Shown piece after piece: positions 6,661-14,526 of a DNA stretch of 29,741 nucleotides. Position numbers and translations under genes: made by a program. How positions within the stretch are numbered: the first letter of the stretch is position 1; the number at the start of each line of letters is the position of its first letter. This DNA comes from JBBSIN01 sp038232055 (GTDB lineage: Bacteria > Actinomycetota > Actinomycetes > JADGOV01), in assembly GCA_038232055.1 (NCBI GenBank), contig JBBSIN010000027.1, forward strand, positions 1-29,741. The letters are read 5' to 3'. The notes under the pieces were generated by a model, which ran no database searches, had not been told where the DNA came from, and saw only the letters and a list, made by a program, of their open reading frames with translations.

Positions 6661-8787
6661 ATGCCCACCTTCCGTGTTGTGGCGGGGCTGCTGGCCGCGA
6701 CCGTCCTCACCTCCCTTGGCGCGACCGCTACCGCCGCCAGGGCGACCGACGCCTCCTGTGGGCCGTCGGCGGGCTACACCGTCTGCCTCGACGCGCCGCC
6801 GGATCCGCTCGTGGGCGAGGTCGCCATCTCCGCCACGGCGTCGGGGAGCACCGCGCACATCTCCTCGCTGAACTTCTACTGGGGGGCGACGCTGCTGCTG
6901 GTCGACACCGAGGCGCCGTACGGGTTCGTCTGGCCGACGACGAAGTACCTCGACGGCGCCGGGACGCTCAGCGTCAAGGTCGTCACCAGCTCGGTGGTCG
7001 GCGCGGCGGTCGGGCGAAGTGCCACCCTCCAGAACGGCAACATCTCGAGCATCCAGCAGAACCCGAGCGACTGGAAGTCGCTGTTCGCGCCGCGCGACGT
7101 CCCCGTGAACCGGGAGCCCGTTATCGCGGCGGTGGGTGACGGGGCCGACGGCACCACTGACGACGACGGTGTGGTCGCCGCGATCGCGAACGAGTCGCCG
7201 ACCGCAGTGCTCTACCTCGGTGACGTCTACGAGCGCGGGACGTATCCCGAGATGCGCGACCACTACGGCCTCGCCGCCTTCGACGACCCCGCTGGCACCG
7301 GGACCCACTGGGGCGCGCTCGCGGGCTACACCCTTCCCACGCTGGGCAACCACGAGGCGCACAACGTCGCGGCCTGGCAGGACTATTGGCACCAGCGACC
7401 GCTCTACACGGCGAACGACGTCGGCGGCGTGCACGTCGTCAACCTGGAGAGCGAGTGCTCCCAGCCGGCTCTCGGCGGCTGCGCGGAAGGCAGCGCGCAG
7501 TACAACTGGCTCCAGGCCGACCTCGCGAACAACACGAAGCCGTGCGTCGTGGCGTTCTTCCACCGGCCCCGGGTCTCCGCCATCCAGCAGACCCTCCAGT
7601 TGGCCCCGATCTGGGCGCTTCTCGCGCGCAACGGCGGCGACCTGGTCCTCAACGGTCACATCCACGACATGGAGCAGAGCCTGCCGCTCAACGCCGACGT
7701 GCAGGCCAACGCGTCGGACTCGCACATGGTCGAGCTGATCTCCGGAGCCGGCGGGCACAACGAGTCGACGGCGCCGGCGAGCGACAGCCGCATCCCGTGG
7801 CGGGTCCGCAACGTCAACGGCGCGGCGTACGTCACCGCGGTCGGCGGGTCGACGGGTGTCGCGACCCGGTTGAACTGGACGTTCAGGGACGTCGCCGGCC
7901 AGCCCGTCATGGACGCCAACGGCGTCGCCGGGACCGGCAGCGTGGATTGCGCAGCGGCGCCCATCGACGCCACCTCGCCGACCCAGCCCGGCAAGCCGAG
8001 CGGGTCCGGCACCTCGCCCGGCGCGATCGACCTGACCTGGGACGGGTCGGTCGACCTCGACAGCCCCACGCTGACCTACCAGGTGTTCCGGGACGACGGG
8101 ACCACGCCCATCGACCGCGTCACGACGGACCAGCCCACGGTCACCTACCGCGACACCGGCCTGGCCGGGGGCAGCACGCACACCTACCGCGTGCGTGCGT
8201 CGGACGGGAGCGGCAACGAGAGCCCGGACAGCGACGCGTCGGACCCGATTACCGTCGTGGGTCCGGTCCTCAGCGACAACTTCGATCACGGCCTGGGTGC
8301 CTGGCAGCTCTTCAACGTCTCGCTCGACTCGGGCGCGGGCAACCAGGCCCCTCCGAGCGCCAAGCTCGTCGCGAACCGCAGCGGGGCGTACGCATACCGG
8401 TCGCTGGCGTCGCCGTACCGGAGCCTCTGCATGAGCGAGGCGGTGCAGCTCGCAACCGGCAACGCGGCAACCGTGATCATGCGGCTGAAGACCGCCGGCA
8501 ACGCCGGGATCGCGCGAGCCTACATCGGCGCCGACCGGGTGCTACGCGTGCGCTCGGACGTGACCGGCAAGACTTTCTCGACGACGCGGCCCGTCGACTC
8601 GACGTGGAACACCGTGCAGCTGTGCGTCGACGTCGCCTCGACCGGGCGGATCCAGGTTTCGCTCAACGGCAACCAGGTCGGCAGCTGGTCGACGATGACC
8701 GGGACCACAGAGATCGGACGGGTCCAGTTCGGGGACAGCGAGCTGAAGACGTTCACGCTGAACGTCGACGACGTAGTCGTGTCCTGA
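6661..8787 (+). CDS. Secreted multidomain metallophosphoesterase (Ig-like, calcineurin-like, Fn3, C-terminal beta domain)
   Basis: 708 residues. Start ATG 6661 has GGAGG 6 nt upstream; a longer frame from 6622 lacks this. The signal peptide runs to about residue 26 (LLAATVLTSLGATATAARA). Domains: a bacterial Ig-like sandwich (about 48-125, containing ISSLNFYWGATLL); a calcineurin-like phosphoesterase (about 150-440) with metal ligands Asp160 (VGDGAD), Asp188 (LGDVYERG), Asn230-His231 (LGNHEAH), His301 (FFHRPR) and His333/His335 (NGHIHD); a fibronectin-III domain (about 448-540, with YQVFRDDG and TYRVRASDGSGNES); and a C-terminal LamG/carbohydrate-binding-like beta domain (about 543-708) opening DNFDHGLGAWQ. 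The substrate is unknown: a phosphomonoester or phosphodiester outside the cell. Beta modules suggest attachment to cell-surface or extracellular polymer. It is monocistronic as far as can be seen. Confidence 0.85.
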   Translation: MPTFRVVAGLLAATVLTSLGATATAARATDASCGPSAGYTVCLDAPPDPLVGEVAISATASGSTAHISSLNFYWGATLLLVDTEAPYGFVWPTTKYLDGAGTLSVKVVTSSVVGAAVGRSATLQNGNISSIQQNPSDWKSLFAPRDVPVNREPVIAAVGDGADGTTDDDGVVAAIANESPTAVLYLGDVYERGTYPEMRDHYGLAAFDDPAGTGTHWGALAGYTLPTLGNHEAHNVAAWQDYWHQRPLYTANDVGGVHVVNLESECSQPALGGCAEGSAQYNWLQADLANNTKPCVVAFFHRPRVSAIQQTLQLAPIWALLARNGGDLVLNGHIHDMEQSLPLNADVQANASDSHMVELISGAGGHNESTAPASDSRIPWRVRNVNGAAYVTAVGGSTGVATRLNWTFRDVAGQPVMDANGVAGTGSVDCAAAPIDATSPTQPGKPSGSGTSPGAIDLTWDGSVDLDSPTLTYQVFRDDGTTPIDRVTTDQPTVTYRDTGLAGGSTHTYRVRASDGSGNESPDSDASDPITVVGPVLSDNFDHGLGAWQLFNVSLDSGAGNQAPPSAKLVANRSGAYAYRSLASPYRSLCMSEAVQLATGNAATVIMRLKTAGNAGIARAYIGADRVLRVRSDVTGKTFSTTRPVDSTWNTVQLCVDVASTGRIQVSLNGNQVGSWSTMTGTTEIGRVQFGDSELKTFTLNVDDVVVS

Positions 8788-9051
8788 CGTTGCCCGCCGT
8801 CGACCTGGCGATCTCCTTCACTCGACGTCTGGCGGCTGGCGAGCGGTTCTGGAGGTCGTTAGGCGACAACGGCGCGCGCGAAGGAGATCGTTTCGGGCGC
8901 CGGGGGACGTGGGGGAACCAACGACGCCCCCGTGCGGAAGTCGAACGTCGCCTCGCCACGCACGTTGCCGTTACGTTGGGTGCCGCTCCGCGCCGGGGAT
9001 GACGCCCTCCGCGAGGATGCGGCCTACACCCTGCAGCTCGACCTCCGCGCC

Positions 9052-9107
9052 GATCATGGGGTTTGGCCGCGACCATACGGTGTGTCGCGCGGCCAAACCC
9101 CATGATC
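9052..9107. repeat. Perfect 20-bp inverted repeat with 16-nt loop
   Basis: Arms 9052-9071 (GATCATGGGGTTTGG...) and 9088-9107 are exact reverse complements separated by 16 nt. It lies 264 bp after the metallophosphoesterase stop and has no T-tract. It could be a long-distance terminator, an RNA hairpin, or one copy of a dispersed palindromic repeat (REP/MITE-like); I found no second copy in this window. Confidence 0.8.
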
Positions 9108-9131
9108 GCGGCCCGGAGGGCGGCACTGATG

Positions 9132-9157
9132 CGACTCCACAGCCCGACTCCACAGCC
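9132..9157. repeat. 13-bp tandem duplication
   Basis: CGACTCCACAGCC occurs twice without a gap (9132-9144 and 9145-9157), in non-coding DNA just right of the 20-bp inverted repeat. Confidence 0.8.
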
Positions 9158-9446
9158 CGCCGGGGTGGCCGGGGGTGGCCTGGGGATGCCTGGGGAGGTC
9201 GGGTCGACCATCAAGGACTCAAGAGGCGTTCCCGGTACGGGCGGCGTCCCCGGCACCGGAGGCGTCACCTGCTCGTCACGAACGGGCTGAACCGTTCGGG
9301 CCATTAGTCCCGGCCGGCTCAAGACCGGTCATCCGAACTCCCGACTCTTTCTTTGTCGGCGCAACGCGACGCATGACGCGAACCGGCGTCATCGCAGTCC
9401 ATCTGCAGCGCCCGACACACGAAGCGTCGTCCCCAAGGAGTTCACC

Positions 9447-11342
9447 ATGCCCACGAAGTCTGTCTCCGCCCGGCTGGCCAGCGTCGCGGCCGCCGCCGTG
9501 CTCGGCGCGCTGGCGTTGGGAGACGTCACGGCGCACGCCTCGACCGGGTCGTCGGCGACGGCGTCGTCATCGACCATCAGCGCGCTCGTCCCTAACCGCG
9601 GCGTGCTGTTCGGGACGTCGAACGGCCCGCAGCCGTTCCCCGAGATCGAGTCGACGGTCGGCCGCAAGTTCGACATCCACCGCGACTACGACTTCTGGGA
9701 TGACCAGCAGCCCACGCGGGTCGTCCGTACGGATCTCGCGACCGGGCACGTCCCGGCGCTGTCCATCATGACGAAGCGCCGCGGGGGCGGGGTAGTCCCG
9801 TGGGCGCGTATCGCGTCCGGAGCGGAAGACGCCCAGATCATCGCGCAGGCCCGAGGGTTCAAGGCGCTCGGTGCGCCCCTTCTCGTCGCGCTGAACCACG
9901 AGCCCGAGAACGACACGGCCACCCACGGCACCCAGGCGGAGTTCCGTGCCGCCTACCGCCATTGGGTTTCGGTGTACCGCGCCCAGGGCGCGACCAACGT
10001 CGCGTTCACCTGGATCCTCATGCGGGGTTCGTTCACCACGAACGCAGAGGCCGACGGCTGGTATCCGGGTGACGACGTCGTCGACTGGTTGGGCGTGGAC
10101 GCCTACAACTGGTACCAGTGCCGGCGCAACAAGTGGACCTCGTTCGCCGCCGCCACCAACAGCTTTCGCCGGTGGGCGGCCGGCCACCAGAAGCCGCTCA
10201 TCGTCGCCGAGTACGGAACCGGCGAAGACCCAGCGGACCCGACCCGCAAGGGGCAGTGGTTCCGCGACGCCGCGGAGGCCGTCCGTACCTGGCCGCAGCT
10301 CAAGGCGCTGGTCTACTTCCATCACGACGCGCACCCGGCCGGCCTCAACAACTGCGGATGGCCCTTCGACACCTCAGCGTCGTCATTGGCCGGCTTCCGG
10401 ACGCTGGCGAACGATCCGGGGCTGAAGCCGACATGGGCGCCCGGGACGCAGCTGCCCAGCGTGGTCACCGGCACCGTGGCCGACCTCGCGGGTACGTCGG
10501 CCAACGTGAGCGGGGTGATCAATCCGCACGGGGCCGCGACGACGTACCACGCCGAGTTCGGCACGACCTCGGCGTACGGAACATCGACCGGCGAAACCCC
10601 GCTCGCATTCGACGCGGTCACTGGCGCAGACACCGACGTGCCAGTCAGCGTCGCGCTGACCGGCCTCGCCCCGCGCACCACGTACCACGTTCGCTTCGTC
10701 GCGACGAGCACGGCCGGCACGGTGACGAGCGCCGAAACCACGTTCACCACCGGCGGTGCACCGACGGTCGCTGCTTACTCCGCCAGCGGGCTCACCACGA
10801 CGTCGGTGACGCTCAACGGAGCGGTGCGGCCCAACGGCCTGCCCACGACGTACCACTACGAGTGGGGGACCACGACGGCCTACGGCACGCTCACCGCCGA
10901 CGTCGCACTGCCGGCGGGGAGCCGGTCGGTTCGTATCGCGCAGCCGATGTCCGGGCTCACGCCGACCGGGCTCTATCACTACCGTCTCGTCGCGACCAAC
11001 GCGGCCGGGACGACGGTGGGTGCCGACCACACGATCAGCCTCCCGGGCGCGCCACGGGTCGGGACGTACGGCGCCAAGTCGGTCACGGGGACCAGCGCCA
11101 CGCTGGCCGGCTTGGTCGACCCGAACCGGCTGGAGACGAAGTACTGGTTCGAGTGGGGTACGACGACGGCGTACGGCAAGCGCACGCCGGTCACGTCGGC
11201 CGGTGCCGACAACTACGGCCGGACCCGCAAGTTCACGGTGACGGGCCTGGCTCGGGCGACGACGTACCACTACCGGATCGTGGCGACGAACAGCGCCGGG
11301 ACGAGCGTGGCTGTCGACCGCAGCTTCAGGACCGACAGGTAA
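9447..11342 (+). CDS. Secreted GH26-like glycosidase with three C-terminal Fn3-like repeats
   Basis: 631 residues. Start ATG 9447 with AAGGAG 6 nt upstream; signal peptide to about residue 31 (VAAAAVLGALALGDVTAHA). The (beta/alpha)8-type domain (about 48-330) resembles glycoside hydrolase family 26: LLVALNHEPEN places the predicted acid/base at Glu152 (after His151), and LIVAEYGTGED the nucleophile at Glu255. GVDAYNWY and KGQWFRDAAEAV are shared with the paralogue at 17512-18588. Three fibronectin-III-like repeats follow (about 338-430, 431-527, 528-631), each with a YHxEWGTTTAYGT-type strand and a TYHYRLVATNxAGT-type strand. Family members cut beta-mannans or related beta-glycans; here the substrate is more likely the polysaccharide made by the neighbouring genes (inference). 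It is convergent with the sulfotransferase gene that follows. Confidence 0.85.
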   Translation: MPTKSVSARLASVAAAAVLGALALGDVTAHASTGSSATASSSTISALVPNRGVLFGTSNGPQPFPEIESTVGRKFDIHRDYDFWDDQQPTRVVRTDLATGHVPALSIMTKRRGGGVVPWARIASGAEDAQIIAQARGFKALGAPLLVALNHEPENDTATHGTQAEFRAAYRHWVSVYRAQGATNVAFTWILMRGSFTTNAEADGWYPGDDVVDWLGVDAYNWYQCRRNKWTSFAAATNSFRRWAAGHQKPLIVAEYGTGEDPADPTRKGQWFRDAAEAVRTWPQLKALVYFHHDAHPAGLNNCGWPFDTSASSLAGFRTLANDPGLKPTWAPGTQLPSVVTGTVADLAGTSANVSGVINPHGAATTYHAEFGTTSAYGTSTGETPLAFDAVTGADTDVPVSVALTGLAPRTTYHVRFVATSTAGTVTSAETTFTTGGAPTVAAYSASGLTTTSVTLNGAVRPNGLPTTYHYEWGTTTAYGTLTADVALPAGSRSVRIAQPMSGLTPTGLYHYRLVATNAAGTTVGADHTISLPGAPRVGTYGAKSVTGTSATLAGLVDPNRLETKYWFEWGTTTAYGKRTPVTSAGADNYGRTRKFTVTGLARATTYHYRIVATNSAGTSVAVDRSFRTDR

Positions 11343-11352
11343 CGACGAAGGG

Positions 11353-11369
11353 CTGACCGACTCGGTCAG
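11353..11369. terminator. Small bidirectional hairpin between convergent genes
   Basis: CTGACC, 5-nt loop, GGTCAG, between the GH26-like gene (+, ends 11342) and the sulfotransferase gene (-, ends 11366). It overlaps the sulfotransferase stop codon. There is no T-tract, so termination activity is only a guess. Confidence 0.35.
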
Positions 11370-12319
11370 TCGCGGGTGGCCGCTGCGTACCGGTAACGGG
11401 TGCGCAGCGGCCATGTCGCTGCGGAGACCAGCCGCCGCCGGCTCGGCGGCAGCCCGGAACGCCAGCGCTCGTCGAAGCGCAGCTCCACGCGCCCGGCGCT
11501 GAAGCGCATCGGGTTCCCGGCCACGGTGTGTCCGGGGGCGAGATCGACGTGCGTCGGACCCACGAAGTCGAGGGCGGCCGGCTCGGGTTCGCCCTCGACG
11601 AGTCGCAGGATCCGGCGGAGCTCGCGTTCCGGTGCGGCCAGCAGATCCTCGTAGCGGACCACGACGGTCGGCGCGCCCACGCGAGCCAGCAGCTCGAAGA
11701 GCAGGTTGTGGACGTTCCAGAGCACGCCGACCTTCACCGGCGAGTACGTCGTCATGTAGGCCTCACCGTCGACGACCTCCGGCCTGCGCACGCGGGTGCC
11801 CCAGGAGAACGCGACGGCGCGGCTGTCCCGGACGACATGCACCACGCGCAGCCGCACCCCGCGCGCCCGGCGCAGCAGGTAGGCGAACGATGGATGCTTG
11901 CTGGAGTCGATGACCGTATGGCATCCGGATGCCGTGGCGATCGCGCCGTAGAGCCTGGTGACGACCGCGGAGTACGCCGCCAGCCGCCGACGGTACGCCG
12001 GCAGCAGCCAGGGCAGGAGCATCGCCGCGATGTAGCGGTTGCGGTCGACGGACTCCTTGAGGCGCAGCATCTCCGCGACGTCGACCCGATCCCAGCCACC
12101 GAAGGCGTCCAGGCCCACCGCCGTCCAGAACGGGCAGCGGCTGAACGGCTCGCCGCAGCCGCACCGTTCGTCGTCGAGGAGTCCCCGGTGCCACATGTGC
12201 ACCAGCTCGCCGACGGAGCACCAGCCAGGGACCTGTCCCAGCATCCGCTCGAGCAGCGTCGTGCCGCTTCGACCCAGGCCGCCGATGTAGACCACCGTCG
12301 GTGCCGCTGTAGCCACCAT
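11366..12319 (-). CDS. Sulfotransferase family protein (PAPS-dependent type), paralogue A
   Basis: 317 residues. Sulfotransferases move sulfate from PAPS to a hydroxyl or amine. The 5'-phosphosulfate loop is GGLGRSGTTLLERML (13-27) and the 3'-phosphate motif is VVHVVRDSRAVAFSW (159-173, Arg164, Ser166). VIDSSKHPSFAYLL and VVVRYEDLLAAPERELRRIL are further family segments. A Cys53-x-Cys55-x6-Cys62 motif followed by PFW is shared with paralogue B at 13550-14521, and both end with a GNPMRF plus trimmed C-terminal helix pattern. Start ATG 12319 has no Shine-Dalgarno but a -10 box exactly 7 nt upstream, so it is probably leaderless. It is divergent from the plus-strand glycan operon (150 bp between starts). 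The acceptor is unknown; a sugar of the local polysaccharide is the likely one. Confidence 0.85.
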   Translation of the reverse strand: MVATAAPTVVYIGGLGRSGTTLLERMLGQVPGWCSVGELVHMWHRGLLDDERCGCGEPFSRCPFWTAVGLDAFGGWDRVDVAEMLRLKESVDRNRYIAAMLLPWLLPAYRRRLAAYSAVVTRLYGAIATASGCHTVIDSSKHPSFAYLLRRARGVRLRVVHVVRDSRAVAFSWGTRVRRPEVVDGEAYMTTYSPVKVGVLWNVHNLLFELLARVGAPTVVVRYEDLLAAPERELRRILRLVEGEPEPAALDFVGPTHVDLAPGHTVAGNPMRFSAGRVELRFDERWRSGLPPSRRRLVSAATWPLRTRYRYAAATRD

Positions 12320-12326
12320 GATCGCA

Positions 12327-12332
12327 AGAATA
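12327..12332 (-). promoter_or_regulatory. Candidate -10 box of leaderless promoter for the sulfotransferase
   Basis: On the minus strand TATTCT ends 7 nt before the ATG at 12319, giving transcription from about the A of the start codon. TATTCT is a good match to TANNNT. No clear -35 was identified. Confidence 0.5.
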
Positions 12333-12469
12333 CGGGACGTCGGCCGTCGCAGCCGCTCGCTCTCCTGCGGATCCGGGTACCGGATGAGATACTGCTGTGT
12401 GGGGGACGCGACGGTCCGGCGGAGCGCCGGACAAACCGTGTCGAATCAGCGATCGGGGTGGCAGACGGC

Positions 12470-13033
12470 ATGTCCACGTCCCCAGCACGCCCGGAAACCG
12501 GCGGCAGTACCGCCGTCCGCGACACCGCCGTCCGCGACACCGCCGTCCGCGACGACGACGCTCGCCCGAAACCGGCCACCCGGACGCGCGCGCTCCTCGT
12601 GTGCTCCTCCGGCGGTCACCTGCTGCTGCTGCACCAGCTCCAGCCGTGGTGGGAGCAGCAGGAACGACTGTGGGTCACCTTCCGCAAGCTCGACAGCGAG
12701 TCGCTGCTCGCCGGTGAGCAGGTCGCCTGGGCCTACCATCCGGTGACCCGCAACGTGGGGAACTTCCTGCGCAACCTGAAGCTCGCGTGGCGGGTCGTAC
12801 GCGAGTACCGACCCAACGTCGTCGTCTCCACCGGGGCCGGGGTCGCCCTGCCGATCTTCGTGGTGGCGCGGATGTTCAAGGTGAAGACTGTCTACGTCGA
12901 GGCCTACGAACGGATCGAGAGCCGCTCGCTCACCGGGCGGCTGTGCTACCCGCTGTCCGACCTGTTCCTCCTGCAGTGGGAGGACCAGAAGCGCTTGTAT
13001 CCGCGCGGTGAGGTCATAGGAAGGCTGCTTTAG
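12470..13033 (+). CDS. Alg14-like glycosyltransferase membrane subunit (PssD/EpsE-like)
   Basis: 187 residues. Alg14-type proteins sit on the membrane and recruit the Alg13-type catalytic partner; in bacteria such pairs add a sugar, from a UDP-sugar, to a lipid-linked intermediate in exopolysaccharide assembly. Recognised by LLVCSSGGHLLLLHQL (about 44-59), VVSTGAGVALPIFVVARMFKVK and the C-terminal LSDLFLLQWEDQKRLYP. The first 40 residues are a variable tail containing three copies of TAVRD, encoded by a perfect 15-bp triple repeat. Start ATG 12470 is my choice; GTG 12458 is an alternative, since neither has a strong Shine-Dalgarno. It heads a plus-strand operon; the Alg13-like gene begins 4 bp after its stop. 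The sugar is not predictable. Confidence 0.85.
   Translation: MSTSPARPETGGSTAVRDTAVRDTAVRDDDARPKPATRTRALLVCSSGGHLLLLHQLQPWWEQQERLWVTFRKLDSESLLAGEQVAWAYHPVTRNVGNFLRNLKLAWRVVREYRPNVVVSTGAGVALPIFVVARMFKVKTVYVEAYERIESRSLTGRLCYPLSDLFLLQWEDQKRLYPRGEVIGRLL
12509..12553. repeat. 15-bp triple tandem repeat inside the Alg14-like gene
   Basis: ACCGCCGTCCGCGAC three times without change (12509-12523, 12524-12538, 12539-12553). In frame it encodes three TAVRD units in the variable N-terminal tail, so copy number changes would not break the reading frame. Confidence 0.9.
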
Positions 13034-13037
13034 GCAG

Positions 13038-13553
13038 ATGAGTTCCGCGCCGAAACCATTCGTGTTCGTCACCGTCGGCACCGACCACCATCCGTTCCAC
13101 CGGCTCACCTCATGGGTCGACGCATGGGCCGGCGGTGCCGATGAGGTCGAGTGCCTGATGCAGACCGGTACGTCGAGCCCGCCGAAGCACGTGCCGTGGG
13201 TCGACTACCTCGCCTACTCGGAGATGGAGGCCGCGTTGCAGCGTGCGTCCGTCATCGTCTGCCACGGCGGCACCGGCACCATTATGCTGGCCAGGCACCT
13301 CGGCAAGGTGCCGCTCGTGGTGCCCCGCCTGCACGTGCACGGGGAGCATGTCGACGACCATCAGGCTGCCTTCGCGCGCCGGCTCGCCGCCGAGAGCGAA
13401 ATCGAGCTCGCGGAGACCCGCGAGGGTTTCGTCGAGGTGCTGAGCCGCCTCGTCGCCACCCCACCGAAGACCAACCTGGCCGGACGGACCCGCACGACGG
13501 CGTCGGTCCGACGATTCGAGGAGCTCATGTCCGGTTTGCTGGGCACCCCGTGA
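13038..13553 (+). CDS. Alg13-like glycosyltransferase catalytic subunit (PssE/EpsF-like)
   Basis: 171 residues, the size of the C-terminal half of a GT28 (MurG-like) enzyme. FVTVGTDHHPFHRL (9-22) is the N-terminal nucleotide-fold strand and VCHGGTGTIMLARHLGKVPLVVPR (about 74-97) the GT28 UDP-sugar-binding signature. Together with the Alg14-like protein encoded 4 bp upstream it should form one split glycosyltransferase at the inner face of the membrane, adding a sugar to an undecaprenyl-linked carrier (inference from the family). ATG 13038 is the only start compatible with this domain. Its TGA overlaps the GTG of the next gene (GTGA, 13550-13553), which suggests translational coupling to the sulfotransferase. 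Confidence 0.88.
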   Translation: MSSAPKPFVFVTVGTDHHPFHRLTSWVDAWAGGADEVECLMQTGTSSPPKHVPWVDYLAYSEMEAALQRASVIVCHGGTGTIMLARHLGKVPLVVPRLHVHGEHVDDHQAAFARRLAAESEIELAETREGFVEVLSRLVATPPKTNLAGRTRTTASVRRFEELMSGLLGTP

Positions 13554-14521
13554 CCTCTGCGCCACAGCTGGCCGGCCCCCCGTCGGGCGATGCCGTGCGC
13601 GTCCTCTACATCGGCGGGTGGGGCCGAAGCGGCAGCACGCTGCTCGACCGGATGCTCGGTCAGGTCGACGGCCTGTTCTCGATCGGCGAGCTCCGCGAGA
13701 TCTGGGAGCGCGGCGTCCTGCAGAACCGACCGTGCGGCTGCGACGTCGCCTTCCGCGACTGCCCGTTCTGGTCCGAGGTGGGCAAGGCGGCGTACGGCGG
13801 CTGGGACGCCCTCGACCTCGACGAGGTCCTGCGACTGCGCTTCTCGCTCGACCGGGTGTGGTCCGTGCCCGTGCTGGCGCCCGCCTTCGTCCCCGGGGTG
13901 AGTGCTCCGGTACGCCGCTACGTCGAGCTCCTCGAGCGGCTCTACCGGGCGATCTCCGAGGTGTCCCAGGCGAAGGTCATCGTCGACTCGTCGAAGCTCC
14001 CGTCGCACGCCTTTTTGCTTCGCAAGACGCCGGCGATCGACCTGCGGCTCGTGCACCTCGTACGCGACAGCCGCGGAGTGGCGTTCTCCTGGCAGAAGGA
14101 GGTGCTCAAGAAGGTCACCGAGGGCGAGCCCGGCCGGCTGCCCAAGTACAACGCGGCGTCGGCGTCCGGGCGCTGGCTGCTCTACAACGCGCTCACCGCC
14201 AACTTCGCCCGACTGGGCGTCCCGTACCTGCGGGTCCGGTACGAGGACATCCTCGCGGACCCGCGGGCCATGCTGGAGAAGATTCTGGACCACGTCGACC
14301 TCGTCTCACCGGAGGACCGGCTGCCGTTCCTCACCGACCACGAGGTCGTGCTCGCTCCCAACCACACCGTCGACGGCAACCCGATGCGCTTCGCCGAGGG
14401 ACCGGTGCCGCTGCGCACCGACCAGGCGTGGAAGACGCGCCTCCCGCGCCGCGACCGGCTCACCGTCAGCGCCCTGACCGCCCCGATGTTGTCGAAGTAC
14501 AAATACCTCGTTCGGAGCTAG
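13550..14521 (+). CDS. Sulfotransferase family protein, paralogue B
   Basis: 323 residues from GTG 13550, which overlaps the preceding stop in a GTGA junction. The 5'-phosphosulfate loop is GGWGRSGSTLLDRML (22-36); the 3'-phosphate motif is LVHLVRDSRGVAFSW (167-181, Arg172, Ser174). VIVDSSKLPSHAFLL and VRYEDILADPRAMLEKIL are family segments. It is close to paralogue A (11366-12319): both carry the Cys-x-Cys-x6-Cys-PFW motif (Cys62, Cys64, Cys71 here) and a NHTVDGNPMRF-like C-terminal block. The three conserved cysteines might bind a metal or form a disulfide; this is not established. Its position inside the glycosyltransferase operon makes a sugar in the repeat unit or its lipid-linked precursor the natural acceptor. 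Confidence 0.88.
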   Translation: MTSAPQLAGPPSGDAVRVLYIGGWGRSGSTLLDRMLGQVDGLFSIGELREIWERGVLQNRPCGCDVAFRDCPFWSEVGKAAYGGWDALDLDEVLRLRFSLDRVWSVPVLAPAFVPGVSAPVRRYVELLERLYRAISEVSQAKVIVDSSKLPSHAFLLRKTPAIDLRLVHLVRDSRGVAFSWQKEVLKKVTEGEPGRLPKYNAASASGRWLLYNALTANFARLGVPYLRVRYEDILADPRAMLEKILDHVDLVSPEDRLPFLTDHEVVLAPNHTVDGNPMRFAEGPVPLRTDQAWKTRLPRRDRLTVSALTAPMLSKYKYLVRS

Positions 14522-14526
14522 CCGCC

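Larger units (their letters stand above)
8788..9446. other. 659-bp gene-free stretch
   Basis: No convincing gene on either strand: frames here have shadow-like Arg/Pro/Gly-rich compositions, and none shows a domain or a good start. It holds a perfect 20-bp inverted repeat (9052-9107), a 13-bp tandem duplication (9132-9144 and 9145-9157), an imperfect GC-rich repeat near 9228-9267, and at its right end the leader of the GH26-like gene, with AAGGAG 6 nt before the ATG at 9447. No clear promoter was identified. Confidence 0.6.

Noticed and set aside
6625..8289. A 554-codon minus-strand frame opposite the metallophosphoesterase gene
   Set aside because: Val/Arg/Asp-rich shadow with no motif; the plus-strand protein has signal peptide, ribosome site and clear domains.
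8753..9322. A possible minus-strand gene in the gap between the phosphoesterase and GH26-like genes
   Set aside because: The frame runs through the 20-bp inverted repeat, is Pro/Arg-rich and has no ribosome site or recognisable motif.
9317..9345. A CTCAAG element before the GH26-like gene resembling a flagellar-sigma -35
   Set aside because: The expected GCCGAT-like -10 is missing at the right spacing, and there is no motility gene in the window.
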